From: Sipunculus nudus
Lineage: Eukaryota; Annelida; Sipuncula; Golfingiida; Sipunculidae
Assembly: GCA_026874595.1 (NCBI GenBank)
Contig: CM049313.1
Location: 44,668,659-44,732,658, forward strand
Length of the DNA stretch: 64,000 nucleotides
Reading direction: 5' to 3'
The translations under genes and the position numbers were made by a program. Positions within the stretch are counted from its first letter, which is position 1, and the number at the start of each line of letters is the position of its first letter. Below are positions 1-13,400 of this stretch, in pieces. The notes below the pieces were generated by a model. It saw nothing but the letters and a program-made list of their open reading frames with translations, was not told the DNA's origin and did no database searches.

Positions 1-957
1 TTTTAAGGTTGGGAAATGCCTTTCTTAATAAAAGAAATACCCAGAGCGGATATGTTGTAGATATTTTGGAAATACGTACTCAAAAAGTACAACCTCTTGC
101 ATTGGGTCCTTGTCAACCAGACGCTGTTCATCTGGACGCTATTAAATACCCTCTGGGCTCTTTTTAATTACATGACCTTTTAGAGATAGCTCTCAACTCC
201 AGGGAGCAAGGACTCAGGTAACATCTGTTTATTTCTGCTAGCATATATAATATTAAACTTTATTAATATTTCAGTTCTAAATCTATACAACACTGACTTT
301 TACGCTGATGGGTTTGTATTTTACTCCCTCATATATCTGATTTCATAATGATCTCTGGCCATGCATTAGGAGAAAAATAAAGAGAGAGTATAGAATCGAT
401 CGTGTACCTCACTCCAGGATTCAGGTTTACCTGATACACGTCGTGGTGGTTTTCACTTATATTCAGGTGTTATCAAAGTGCAAAATCTCGATCTAAATGT
501 AATCATATATTAATTCTTGGGCTCAGGCTTTCGTCACACTTTATTTATACAAATTTTCCCCACACACGTGCAAACACCCTTACACACCAACACACACACC
601 CCATGCATAACACACACACCGGTCATTCTGATCCTAAGACAAGATGTTAATAGTTAGGCACAAAAGATGTGTTTTAAACGGTAAAAATAACTGTGCTATT
701 CCGTCAATAAACGGTCTGCAGGTTTATCATTCTTCCACGGCCGAGCAGGTTAATACTGAGTATTATTTTCACATATGTACCCGACATCCAAAAAAGTGAC
801 TTTCCAGTGACATTAAAATCATGTAAAGTGAATTCTGTATTTAGAACGACAAATTCAACAGCAGGATGATGACTATGACATGAGTTCGTGACATAAAGCA
901 ATCATTTTTATTATAGTTTATAAAGGGAATTGATCGGGATTTCAAATATTTCTGTTA
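1..957. other. Left flank, no gene seen
   Basis: AT-rich sequence with short open frames only. A CA-rich simple stretch lies at about 545-625. I see no exon-like or RNA-like signal. Confidence 0.6.
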
Positions 958-3900
958 CTGATCAGGCATCCACGTCTTGATGAGGTATTTCTTAACTGTT
1001 TCATGAATGATCAGGCATCCACGTCTTGATGAGGTATGTATGTTACTGTTTCATGAATGATCAGGCATCCACGTCTTGATGAGGTATTTCTGTTACTGTT
1101 TCATGAATGATCAGGCATCCACGTCTTTATGAAATATTTCTGTTACTGTCTCATGAATGATCAGGCATGCACGTCTTGATGAGGTATTTCTGTTGGTGTT
1201 TCATGAATGATCAGGCATCCACGTCTTGATGAGGTATTTCTGTTACTGTTTCGTGAATGATCAGGCATGCACGTCTTGATGAGGTATTTCTGTTACTGTT
1301 TCATAACTGACCAGGGTATCAACGTCTTGATGAGTAATGTTTGTTACTGTGTCATGAATGAACAGGCATGCACGTCTTGATGAGGTATTTCTGTTACTGT
1401 TTCATGAATGATCAGGCATCCACGTCTTGATGAGGTATTTCTGTTACTGTTTCATGAATGATCAGGCATGCACGTCTTGATGAGGTATTTCTTTATTGTG
1501 TCATGAATGAACAGGCATGCACGTCTTGATGAGGTATTTCTTTACTGTATCATGAATGATCAGGCATGCACGTCTTGATGAGGTATTTCTGTTACTGTTT
1601 CATGAATGATCAGGCATCCACGTCTTGATGAGGTATTTCTTTATTGTGTCATGAATGAACAGGCATGCACGTCTTGATGAGGTATTTCTTTACTGTATCA
1701 TGAATGATCAGGCATGCACGTCTTGATGAGGTATTTCTGTTACTGTTTCATGAATGATCAGGCATCCACGTCTTGATGAGGTATGTCTGTTACTGTTTCA
1801 TGACTGATCAGGCATCCACGTCTTGATGAGGTATTTCTGTTACTGTTTCATGACTGATCAGGCATCCACGTCTTGATGAGGTATGTCTGTTACTGTTTCA
1901 TGACTGATCAGGCATCCACGTCTTGATGAGCTATTTCTGTTACTGTTTCATGAATGATCAGGCATGCACGTCTTGATGAGGTATGTCTGTTACTGTTTCA
2001 TGAATGATCAGGCATACACGTCTTGATGAGGTATGTCTGTTACTGTTTCATGACTGATCAGGCATGCACGTCTTGATGAGGTATGTCTGTTACTGTTTCA
2101 TGACTGATCAGGCATCCACGTCTTGATGAGGTATTTCTTTATTGTGTCATGAATGAACAGGCATGCACGTCTTGATGAGGTATTTCTTTACTGTATCATG
2201 AATGATCAGGCATGCACGTCTTGATGAGGTATTTCTGTTACTGTTTCATGAATGATCAGGCATCCACGTCTTGATGAGGTATGTCTGTTACTGTTTCATG
2301 ACTGATCAGGCATCCACGTCTTGATGAGGTATTTCTGTTACTGTTTCATGACTGATCAGGCATCCACGTCTTGATGAGGTATGTCTGTTACTGTTTCATG
2401 ACTGATCAGGCATCCACGTCTTGATGAGGTATTTCTGTTACTGTTTCATGAAGGATCAGGCATGCACGTCTTGATGAGGTATGTCTGTTACTGTTTCATG
2501 ACTGATCAGGCATCCACGTCTTGATGAGGTATGTCTGTTACTGTTTCATGAATGATCAGGCATGCACATCTTGATGAGGGATTTCTTTACTGTTTCATAA
2601 ATGATCAGGCATGCACATCTTGATGAGGTATTTCTGTTACTGTTTCATGAATGATCAGGCATCCACGTCTTGATGAGGTATTTCTTTACTGTGTCATGAA
2701 TGATCAGGCATGCACGTCTTGATGAGGTATTTCTTAACTGTTTCATGAATGATCAGGCATGCACGTCTTGATGAGGTATTTCTGTTACTGTTTTCATGAA
2801 TGATCAGGCATGCACGTCTTGATGAGGTATTTCTGTTACTGTTTCATGAATGATCAGGCAAGCACGTCTTTATGAGGTATTTCTGTTACTGGTTCATGAA
2901 TGATCAGGCTTCAACGTCTTGATGAGGTATGTCTGTTACTGTTTCATGAATGATCAGGCATGCACGTCTTGATGAGGTATGTCTGTTACTCTTTCATGAC
3001 TGATCAGGCATGCACGTCTTGATGAGGTATTTCTTTACTGTTTCATGAATGATCAGGCATGCACATCTTGATGAGGTATTTCTTTACTGTTTCATAAATG
3101 ATCAGGCATGCACATCTTGATGAGGTATTTCTGTTACTGTTTCATGAATGATCAGGCATCCACGTCTTGATGAGGTATTTTTTTACTGTGTCATGAATGA
3201 TCAGGCATGCACGTCTTGATGAGGTTTTTCTGTTACTGTTTCGTGAATGATCAGGCATGCACGTCTTGATGAGGTATTTCTATTACTGTTTCATGAATGA
3301 TCAGGGAAGCACGTCTTGATGAGGTATTTCTTTACTGTTTCATGAATGATCAGGCATGCACGTCTTGATGAGGTATATCTGTTACTGTTTCATGAATGAT
3401 CAGGCATCCACGTCTTGATGAGGTATTTCTGTTACTGTTTCATGAATGATCAGGCATGCACGTTTTGATGAGGTATTTCTTTATTGTGTCATGAATGAAC
3501 AGGCATGCACGTCTTGATGAGGTATTTCTTTACTGTATCATGAATGATCAGGCATCCACGTCTTGATGAGGTATGTCTGTTACTGTTTCATGACTGATCA
3601 GGCATCCACGTCTTGATGAGGTATGTCTGTTACTGTTTCATGACTGATCAGGCATCCACGTCTTGATGAGGTATGTCTGTTACTGTTTCATGACTGATCA
3701 GGCATCCACGTCTTGATGAGGTATTTCTGTTACTGTTTCATGAAGGATCAGGCATCCACGTCTTGATGAGGTATTTCTGTTACTGTTTCATGAATGATCA
3801 GGCATGCACGTCTTGATGAGGTATGTCTGTTACTGTTTCATGAATGATCAGGCATGCATGTCTTGATGAGGTATGTCTGTTACTGTTTCATGACTGATCA

Positions 3901-6155
3901 GGCATCCACGTCTTGATGAGGTATGTCTGTTACTGTTTCATGAATGATCAGGCATGCACATCTTGATGAGGTATTTCTTTACTGTTTCATAAATGATCAG
4001 GCATGCACATCTTAATGAGGTATTTCTGTTACTGTTTCATGAATGATCAGGCATCCACGTCTTGATGAGGTATTTCTTTACTGTTTCATGAATGATCAGG
4101 CATGCACGTCTTGATGAGGTATTTCTTAACTGTTTCATGAATGATCAGGCATGCACGTCTTGATGAGGTATTTCTGTTACTGTTTCCTGAATGATCAGGC
4201 ATGCACGTCTTGATGAGGTATTTCTGTTACTGTTTCATGAATGATCAGGCAAGCACGTCTTTATGAGGTATTTCTGTTACTGGTTCATGAATGATCAGGC
4301 TTCCACGTCTTGATGAGGTATGTCTGTTACAGTTTCATGAATGATCAGGCATGCACGTCTTGATGAGATATGTCTGTTACTCTTTCATGACTGATCAGGC
4401 ATGCACGTCTTGATGAGGTATGTCTGTTACTGTTTCATGAATGATCAGGCATGCACATCTTGATGAGGGATTTCTTTACTGTTTCATAAATGATCAGGCA
4501 TGCACATCTTGATGAGGTATTTCTGTTACTGTTTCATGAATGATCAGGCATCCACGTCTTGATGAGGTATTTCTTTACTGTGTCATGAATGATCAGGCAT
4601 GCACGTCTTGATGAGGTATGTCTGTTACTGTTTCATGAATGATCAGGCATGCACGTCTTGATGAGGTATGTCTGTTACTGTTTCATGACTGATCAGGCAT
4701 CCACGTCTTGATGAGGTATGTCTGTTACTGTTTCATGAATGATCAGGCATGCACATCTTGATGAGGTATTTCTTTACTGTTTCATAAATGATCAGGCATG
4801 CACATCTTGATGAGGTATTTCTGTTACTGTTTCATGAATGATCAGGCATCCACGTCTTGATGAGGTATTTCTTTACTGTTTCATGAATGATCAGGCATGC
4901 ACGTCTTGATGAGGTATTTCTTAACTGTTTCATGAATGATCAGGCATCCACGTCTTGATGAGGTATTTCTGTTACTGTTTCGTGAATGATCAGGCATGCA
5001 CGTCTTGATGAGGTATTTCTGTTACTGTTTCATGAATGATCAGGCAAGCACGTCTTTATGAGGCATTTCTGTTACTGGTTCATGAATGATCAGGCTTCCA
5101 CGTCTTGATGAGGTATGTCTGTTACTGTTTCATGAATGATCAGGCATGCACGTCTTGATGAGATATGTCTGTTACTCTTTCATGACTGATCAGGCATGCA
5201 CATCTTGATGAGGTATTTCTTTACTGTTTCATGAATGATCAGGCATGCACATCTTGATGAGGTATTTCTTTACTGTTTCATAAATGATCAGGCATGCACA
5301 CCCTGATGAGGTATTTCTGTTACTGTTTCATGAATGATCAGGCATCCACGTCTTGATGAGGTATTTCTTTACTGTGTCATGAATGATCAGGCATGCACGT
5401 CTTGATGAGGTTTTTCTGTTACTGTTTCGTGAATGATCAGGCATCCACGTCTTGATGAGGTATTTCTAATACTGTTTCATGAATGATCAGGGAAGCACGT
5501 CTTGATGAGGTATTTCTTTACTGTTTCATGAATGATCAGGCATCAACATCTTGATCAGGTATTTCTTTACTGTGTCATGAATGAACAGGCATGCACGTCT
5601 TGATGAGGTATTTCTGTTACTGTTTCATAAATGATCAGGCATCCACGTCTTGATGAGATATTTCTGTTACTGTTTCATGAACGATCAGGCATGCACGTCT
5701 TGATGAGGTATTTCTTTATTGTTTCATGAATGATCAGGCATCCACGTCTTGATGAGGTATTTCTGTTACTGTTTCGTGAATGATCAGGCATCCATGTCTT
5801 GATGAGGTATTTCTTTACTGTTTCATGAATGATCAGGCATCAACATCTTGATCAGGTATTTCTTTACTGTGTCATGAATGAACAGGCATGCACGTCTTTA
5901 TGAGGTATTTCTGTTAGTGTTTCATAAATGATCAGGCATCAACGTCTTGATGAGGTATTTCTTTATTGTTTCATGAATGATCAGGCATGCACGTCTTGAT
6001 GAGGTATTTCTGTTACTGTTTCGTGAATGATCAGGCATCCATGTCTTGATGAGGTATTCCTGTTACTGATTCATGAATGATCAGGCATCCACGTCTTGAT
6101 GAGGTATTTATGTTACTGTTTCATGAATGATCAAGCGTACACGTCTTGATGAGGG
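958..6155. repeat. 50-bp satellite array, about a hundred units
   Basis: The unit starts GATCAGGCATCCACGTCTTG, continues ATGAGGTATTTCTGTTACTG and ends TTTCATGAAT. Many units are 49 bp because TCTGTTACTG is shortened to TCTTTACTG. Variants segregate in runs: CATGCACG versus CATCCACG, CACATCTTG, AACAGG, GGTTCATG. Runs of variants recur in the same order, showing higher-order duplication. The array starts and stops sharply. The unit length is not a multiple of three and no long frame is open. Confidence 0.97.
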
Positions 6156-7249
6156 TGAAATCGAAAACTTATTTTATTTTTCCTTGAGCACTTTCATTGG
6201 CCTCCAGAGATGAGCCTTTTGAATAGATTCAAAACTTCGGTTTTATATTACATACGACCAAATCAATTAAACAGTTTACATAGGTTCAAACATGGGTTGA
6301 AACATTCAACTTTCCCCGAGCTCCGTTGATTGAGGCAGTAATATCAATTAGACCAGGACCATAGGTCTTGTGCGAGTGTTCTAGTATGCCGCAAAGATAG
6401 GGATATGAAGTCAATATAAAGTTTTAATTAAGGGGCGGAGGTTAATTGGGTCACGGTATAATATTGTTTATGACGGAAAGTCTGGTGTTGATGGGGGATG
6501 ACGCTAAGGTCACTTTAAATTTCATGTGCAACTGCCCATAGTCATTTACTATTTACCGACATTATTGATGGCCGTATGAGACTAATTTTAGGTTGTCTAT
6601 TATTTCGAGGCGCAGTCATTTGTCTGTTACCTCTGTGAGCAGGATACTGGCCTGAGTAACTGTCAGCGGTAGTGCGTGCATTAACATGGGAATGCAGTAA
6701 CGTGTGTGTAAAACTGTGTATATGATTACCAATAGTTCCTGCTGACCAATAGTATCCGGACAGATGCTTGGGCAGATCCGGTAATCAGACACCGATCCAG
6801 GCCGCTTGAGGTGAAGCATCGCAGAGGCTTAGGCTCGCAAGTACAGGGTGACCGCTGTACTGTACTATGGGGCATTGTATATCATTCCAGAGGCGTGTGT
6901 GGGATCAATTTATCTTTCAGGGTTGGGGATGGCTTCCAGCAGAAGTTAACCTCTCTCACATACCGTACAGACATTTATATACGCCTGCGAAATACTAACA
7001 AAATACTTAAAAAACTGTATAACATACCAGTCTTTATGTCTGCAGCGGGAGCTAAATGTAATTTGACCTAAAAGCAAAAGGCATGTGTAAACTTTCATAA
7101 AAACACTCATGCTAATCTTATAATCCTATTTTAATATTTTATTAAGAACATGTTATTGGACTCGGACTCCAACTTTGACCGGGTTCAAGATTGAAGAAGG
7201 ACTTAAAGAAGGTGGACTTGGACTCGATCCTAACCCTTATAATAAAATT
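6156..7249. other. Intergenic, no gene seen
   Basis: Unique-looking AT-rich sequence. The open frames are short and show no recognisable protein features or splice context. Confidence 0.5.
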
Positions 7250-7755
7250 AAAGCAATGAGACATGACAAAAAACAAAGTTAACCCAATGAAGAATGACAA
7301 ATAACAAATTCAGTGCAATGAGGCATGGCAAATATAAAAGTTAACCCAATGAGCCTGACAAATAAAAAAATTATCGCAATGAGGCATGAAATATAAAAAA
7401 ATACGCAATGAGGCATGACAAATGACAAATTTAACGCAGTGGGACAATCATAACAAATGAGGCATGACAAATAACAAATTCAGCGCAATGAGGCATGACA
7501 AATAACAAATTCAGCGCAATGAGGCATTACAAATAACAAATTCAGCGCAATGAGGCACGACAAATATCAAAATTAACCCAATAAGCCTGACAAATAAAAA
7601 AAAAATTAACGCAATGAGGCATGAAATATAACAAATTTAACGCAGTGGGACAATCATAACAAATGAGGCATGAGAAATGACAAATGTAACGCAGTGAGGC
7701 ATGAAAAAATAACATGTTTAACGCAATGAGGCATGACAAATATCAAATTTAACGC
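7250..7755. repeat. 31-bp minisatellite
   Basis: Units start AATGAGGCATGACAAATAAC and end with AAATTCAGCGC or a variant. Lengths vary because of small deletions and A-runs. A composite block of several units appears twice (compare about 7320-7460 with 7560-7690), indicating local duplication. Minus-strand open frames here are repeat artefacts. Confidence 0.9.
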
Positions 7756-8355
7756 AAAATTTCTTATCATATGAATATCTTCATCATGATCCAGTAGACA
7801 CATGTAGTTCCATTTATTATTTCAAATACTTAAATCAACAACCCCCCCCCCCCCAAAAAAAAAAAAATTTAATCCTTTATTTTCAAATTGGTTATAAAGT
7901 GAAATAGAATCTTCGAATGAAACGCTCGCAAAACGCAGTTGTTGAAGTGTTGAAAATAGTTGAAGAATATGAAACAACAAGTCACCTGATAGGCTAAACT
8001 ATGTCTTAAAGAACAATAGACTGTGGAACCGGGTGGCAACATCGGATCCGGAGGGTGCGCAGGGGAGAGGATATTTGTAGTATTGTCACTTTTTTTATTT
8101 AGATATTAGATAAACTTCTTTTTAAAATAAGAAACCATTGTTTACATGGTTTTACACAATTTGCCACTGTTTCAAAATCATTTATGGATGTACTTCAATG
8201 TTTTCTCAGTTTTATGCTCAGAGTCATATAAAAGTCCATGCCTTGGGAAGGGGTGTCCTTCCTACACCTATTTTTTTCCTGCGCACAAATAATGAGAACC
8301 CCCCCCCCCCCTCCCCATTCACTCTTGTTCCCCGTTTGTATGAAGATAAATCGTA
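7756..8355. other. Intergenic with homopolymer tracts
   Basis: C-runs followed by A-runs occur near 7843-7867 and a C-run near 8300-8312. Nothing else is recognisable. Confidence 0.5.
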
Positions 8356-8358
8356 TAT

Positions 8359-8785
8359 AACCGGCTTCTGTGGCTCAGGGGTAGAGCGCAGCTAGGCTCA
8401 AAGCCGAGAGATCGTGAGTTCGAATCTCAGCCGAGCCGGTGAGATTTTTCACGGTCGACCCCTACCCAGGGTGGGTGCTCCGCGGGCCTAATGGGGAGAC
8501 TGTACCCAACAGTCGGGTTTCACTCACAAACGAGTGCGCCTTTCGGGGGTTCCTCGGTGTTATGACCCAGCAATGGGAATGAGACACACCCAGGACCAGC
8601 AGGAGTGGATCACCGAGCCTGGTTGACGCCAGAGCATTGTGTGCAAGCCCCTGTCACGGAGTCCGAAACCGGAATGGAAATTCTGCGGTTGTATATAGAC
8701 TTAGTTAAGCAAGCATTTAAAAAATGGAGGCGGTAACCTCCATCAAAAAAAAAGAAAAAAAAAAAAGAAAAAAAAAATATAAATC
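8359..8785 (+). mobile_element. tRNA-derived SINE
   Basis: The head resembles a tRNA: an internal A box TGGCTCAGGGGTAGAGC and a B box GAGTTCGAATCTC about 40 bp later, with complementary outer ends CCGGCTT and GAGCCGG at 8359 and 8432-8438. The D and anticodon arms do not fold cleanly, so it is not a functional tRNA. About 280 bp of tRNA-unrelated body follow, then a short inverted repeat GGAGGCGGTAACCTCC and an A-rich tail at about 8744-8778. This is the structure of a Pol III SINE with a body and A-tail. Confidence 0.85.
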
Positions 8786-8789
8786 GTAT

Positions 8790-10299
8790 ATCGCAGCGAT
8801 ACATCAACTAAGCTCTCGTCACGTGTGTGAAGGTTGGTGTGCGGGTGCGTGTGTGTATGTGTATTGATGGGTGTGAGTGAATGTGTATCTTCATGTTTCA
8901 TGTAAAAAAAGGTGTCTCTTAACTAAAATAAAAATACACCTCTTTAAATCTAAGCTCAGCGGTGTGTGTTCTCTAGACATCATTTTCCAGCTTCGAGATT
9001 GATTAAATACTGATGTAAAGGGCTAACCGATTTATGCATACAAAATAATATAAATAAATATAAACGGTCAGTCAAGTATTAATTTCAACCCCGAGTATTA
9101 TAATGGGTTAAGAATTGTTTCGACCCGAATCTCCTTTCCAGCACTTTACACATAATGAACCCGGAGATACATGAGGACGCGTTTGAACTAGTTTTAATGT
9201 TGCTTTCAGCCTTATTTGATGCCGAGGCGTGATATGCCAAGGCCCGCGCAAGAGCGACCCTGACCGCGTACATGTGATTTATATTTAACTGACTTTGGTC
9301 AACAATGTGGTCAGATTATAGATTTGAGGTTTAATATAATAGTACGAAGTTGTTGTAACATAAAAGCGCTGCGTCGTGATCGGTCGAATTATGCCTCTTT
9401 GTATGTTGTCGACTTTCTTTCGTAACCGCAGTTGCAACACGTTACCTCAATAGATCCGCGTAATAAGGCTGCTATAAACTACTATTTCATTTTGATATTT
9501 CATTTCCTACGGTTCTCAACTGTGGTTTACTATTATATATTTACAGAGTGTCTGTCAAACCATTCTCCGCTTCAAACTACATGTTGTTGCTCCAAATGTA
9601 TGCAGCTTTCGGGATCTTTATTACAAGAGTTAATGATGATTAGAAATATGTGGTAGCTTGGCGGGCTAACGATTGACTGATTGATACATCTTATTATTTC
9701 CGTTAATTTGTATATTTTTGTTATTTTGTGTGAAATTATGGTATTTTGTGTGATTTAAAGTATGTTAAAACCACGAGGAAAAAGTAATGTAACAACGATT
9801 TATAATATTTAATGATATAACGGCCCTTTAAGAATTGATCATGGGTTCAAGCCTATTTCTCTCTTGCTGTTGTTTCGTGTTTAAACCTATAAAAGTTCGG
9901 TTTTTATGGGAACATGGAATACTTAAAATGAGAGAGAACGAGGTCCCTTTAATAATAGAAAATGTAATGAGAAAATTATTATCAAAGAGCATATCATAAT
10001 CACAGTTTACTGAACTAGATTCATCTCTGAATACAGTGGCTACGAAGGGGGTGCAAAACTATACCTGTAGTTATGCATATCATTACGTCACATTTCTCTA
10101 AAGATAATCAGGAATGCACATACTCCTTACACAATGGAAATGCTTAATGACATGATATTATATAATCTTGATTTAATTTTCATTCATTTTCCCCACAAAT
10201 ACACTCGTGCATATTTTTTACAAGTGTCTTTAGTTTTATGGCCAGTGTGTTATGTGTTGTCAGCGCCAGATGCGTTGGTTCTGTTCAGACTGACGCCTG
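8790..10299. other. Intergenic, no gene seen
   Basis: TG-rich simple sequence lies at about 8820-8885. CpG is modestly denser at 9100-9300. No coding signal can be supported. Confidence 0.4.
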
Positions 10300-10452
10300 G
10301 TGGGAAAAATGGTAACTAATCGATTGTCAGTGCTGCCACCTACTCGCGTCCTTAGAAACCATCATTCCGTGTTGAGGCACATCGTTTGCTGAGGTGTCGT
10401 GGAAATACTTTTGGATCATACACGAAGAACACGGGTTTATTATGGAATTTTG
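10300..10452 (+). promoter_or_regulatory. Speculative promoter / non-coding first exon
   Basis: This stretch has more CpG than its surroundings and ends in a good donor-like sequence, TTTTG/GTAAGCAG, with GT at 10453-10454. The first coding exon at 23047 begins with an acceptor and 49 nt of 5' UTR, so an upstream non-coding exon must exist. This is one possible place for it and would imply a first intron of about 12.6 kb. I see no clear TATA box or initiator. Other CpG-richer stretches (9100-9300, 16780-17060) are alternatives. Confidence 0.18.
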
Positions 10453-13400
10453 GTAAGCAGCTTATTTTTTTCAGACTAGGGTACTAAATGCTAAAAAGAC
10501 CCTGAAGCCGAGTGATTTGTCAGTAAAACGATAGTGCTGGCCTGTCAAATCCATGCGTTATCGCCCAGAAGGCAGAAGCGGTTACACTGTCAGTGTCACT
10601 ATAGTGGCAGTGTCACTGGTGTGGCCAACATTGACAACAATTGCTAAAAAATGACAGGGATAGAAATAATGGTAAAAGTTACATTCCCCTGAGAGAATGC
10701 TGTGCAGTGCTGTTACATTCCCCATTCAAAAATTACATTCCGTCATACAGAATTGGTTCATTGGTAAAATGAACAACACAAATTTGAAGAGCCTATCCTT
10801 AATTTCATAATCTGTTCCATATGGATCTGCATAACAACACTTCTTCCTAATTATTTTGTTTTCTTAAATCTGTTAATTGGACAGAGAAAACATATACAAT
10901 AAATATTTTAAAAGGCAGGCCATGGTTTATTTAGCTTTGCCAAGTCATAGTTAATATGACTGATTTTGTTACTTAACACTTAGAACTAGAGCCAATTAGC
11001 CATTTAAAAAACAAGGCTTTTCCTTTTCATCCATGCATTTCAAATCATCCCTGCCAATTTTGTTACATATTATTGGCAGCCAGGTTCATTATTTTTTGCT
11101 CACAATATGACATATTTCCTGCATTTAAAGAATATAAAAAGAAAAGTTAATCTTAGAAAAGTTTTGAACTGGGCTTATGATGAGGAGCCGCCCCGTAAGC
11201 TTTTCCTTAATAACTGATGAGAGCCCTTTGTCTCAAAATCCGCAGTATACATTGGTGTGCAGATTGGAAACTCCTGACATACAATCATATTTGTTGCTAA
11301 TTGAGGAAGTTCCAAAGTGGCAAATCAGTATTGAAACTTATTGTTATGTTATGAAAAACTGAACTTACAAAAAAACAGACATAGCGTATACATTTATGTA
11401 AGGCTCTATTCGCCGTTGATTAATTAAAAAAAGATATAGGCAATTTAGGCAGTTGACTGTGCCAGCGTACATTGCCCTGGTAGGATATCTGTCTGTTCAG
11501 GTCTGTGGCTATAAGAAGTAATTGTTTGACAAGTATAAAATGAATAGATGCCCAAATTTCTTTTCCCAATAAAATTAAAACAATCAGTAACTGGAACTAA
11601 ATGTAACATTTCCACATCACTTATGCATTAGCATATAGCCGAGGAACTATGCCTTTTTTTCTGTACACCTGATTCATGAAATTTGGTGTTTCATAGTCAT
11701 GGAAACTATGTTAGTTCGACAGAAAAAAATCAAGCTGCTCGCAGTGATGGTCGCCACAACATACTTGTTTGACCAGTATCACACGATTAAACGTCCAGTC
11801 CCCGGTCCGAGAAAATATAAAACAGTCGACAATTGAATAGTTACGTTCTTCTGAGTTATGACGTGTTCATATGAATTATACTGCGATAGTGAGTCATTCA
11901 GTCAGTGTCAAGAAAAAAAATTCTACATTCCCGCTCGCGATTTCAAAGTCAAAACCATTCATTCCCAAAGTTAGCTTTCTCAGGAATTCGGGAATGCAAT
12001 ATTTCAATCCCTGAATATAATTCTCAATCTCAATATGACTTTAGCCATGATCTGCCCTTGCTGCCACATTATACCGTGTTTCAAGTGTGTGAGGTATTCT
12101 ATTTAGTATTTAATACTATATTTGTTACGATACTAACATTATGGAGTTCTTATAAACATAATATTTTCACTATCATTATTAACTTATAACTGCATAAATA
12201 TGCAGCGTATCCGGTAACCTTTTGTCAAAAACTAATGTTCAATCAAAATGGCTAAGGAAAATGTCAAGTGATTAAATTATTGGTGACTTACCTTAAAAAT
12301 TGCAAATATAAGACATTGAGACATGATTTTGGAGAATGTGGCTGACTGTGGAATAACTGCTACTTTGTGGTGACTGGTCACTATGTAAATATGAATGTTA
12401 CCATGAAATACAGTATTATTTGGTGAAGAAATAGATTTTCCATATTTCATTAATGCAATAATGGGACAAAAATGACAATTTTGAACTAAAATAATACTGG
12501 GACTTAAAAAAAACAGGAATGTGGCTAAAATAAAATTAATGTGGCTAAAAATTTATTTAAGGGGGCGTAGGCCCTGCATAGGCCTAAATCAAAACAATGA
12601 GAAATAAGTCATCTGATGAGAGAAAAAGCTGCTATGATCTGAAACAACTTACTGTGTAGTACCACCCCAGCCAAAGAGTTTTGAATTCCTTAAAAAGACA
12701 GCTTAAAATTGCATATGGTGAATTCCTTGTTTATTCAGTGAAAATGACCAGCACTTTGCCACAACTGCAAAATCCCTTATTTTGGTATAGACAGAGATCA
12801 ACATTACTTGTTTTCTGCACTCTCTCACATTCATTTTTAATATTTGGAAATTTCTCTGTAAATATTAATTTGATACATTTGCCACATGCCATAATTTTAA
12901 TAGGAATTCTGTCATGGATATTCACATGTATGAATATACAATCACCCTGTGACCTGTGGTATGTTCATGCGGGGCCGCCAGTTTGTCAGAGTTAAAGGCA
13001 GACAATGTCTTCAGGTGTCTGACACAGACCCCCCCCCCCCCCTCTTTAAACTGCATGCAAGTTGCAAAGCTAACAGACTCGTTCAAAACACAAATTTCTT
13101 CTCTGTTCTTGATTTGTCGGTTTCTTTTATGACATTTACATTTGGGATTTTATGGGATTTATTCTTATCTCATAATTACAATACAACTTATTTATATATA
13201 AGCGGTGGCCATCAATTGACATTGTATCATAGTTATATAATATATAAATTGATAGGGCTCTCTGATAAGTTTAATTTAAATTAAATGTCAGGAAAAACTG
13301 AAAAAATATTATATACCCAATCCTTTTTTCCTTGGATTTTGTTCTTTAAGCCTTTAAAATTAATGATTTTAATTTGAATCTTGAATTGAGTCATACCAGG

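Noticed and set aside
958-6155. CRISPR-like direct repeat array
   Set aside because: There are no unique spacers; units are contiguous and the genome is eukaryotic, so it is a satellite.
8359-8440. Functional tRNA gene
   Set aside because: The Pol III boxes are good, but the D/anticodon arms do not fold properly and a SINE body with A-tail follows.
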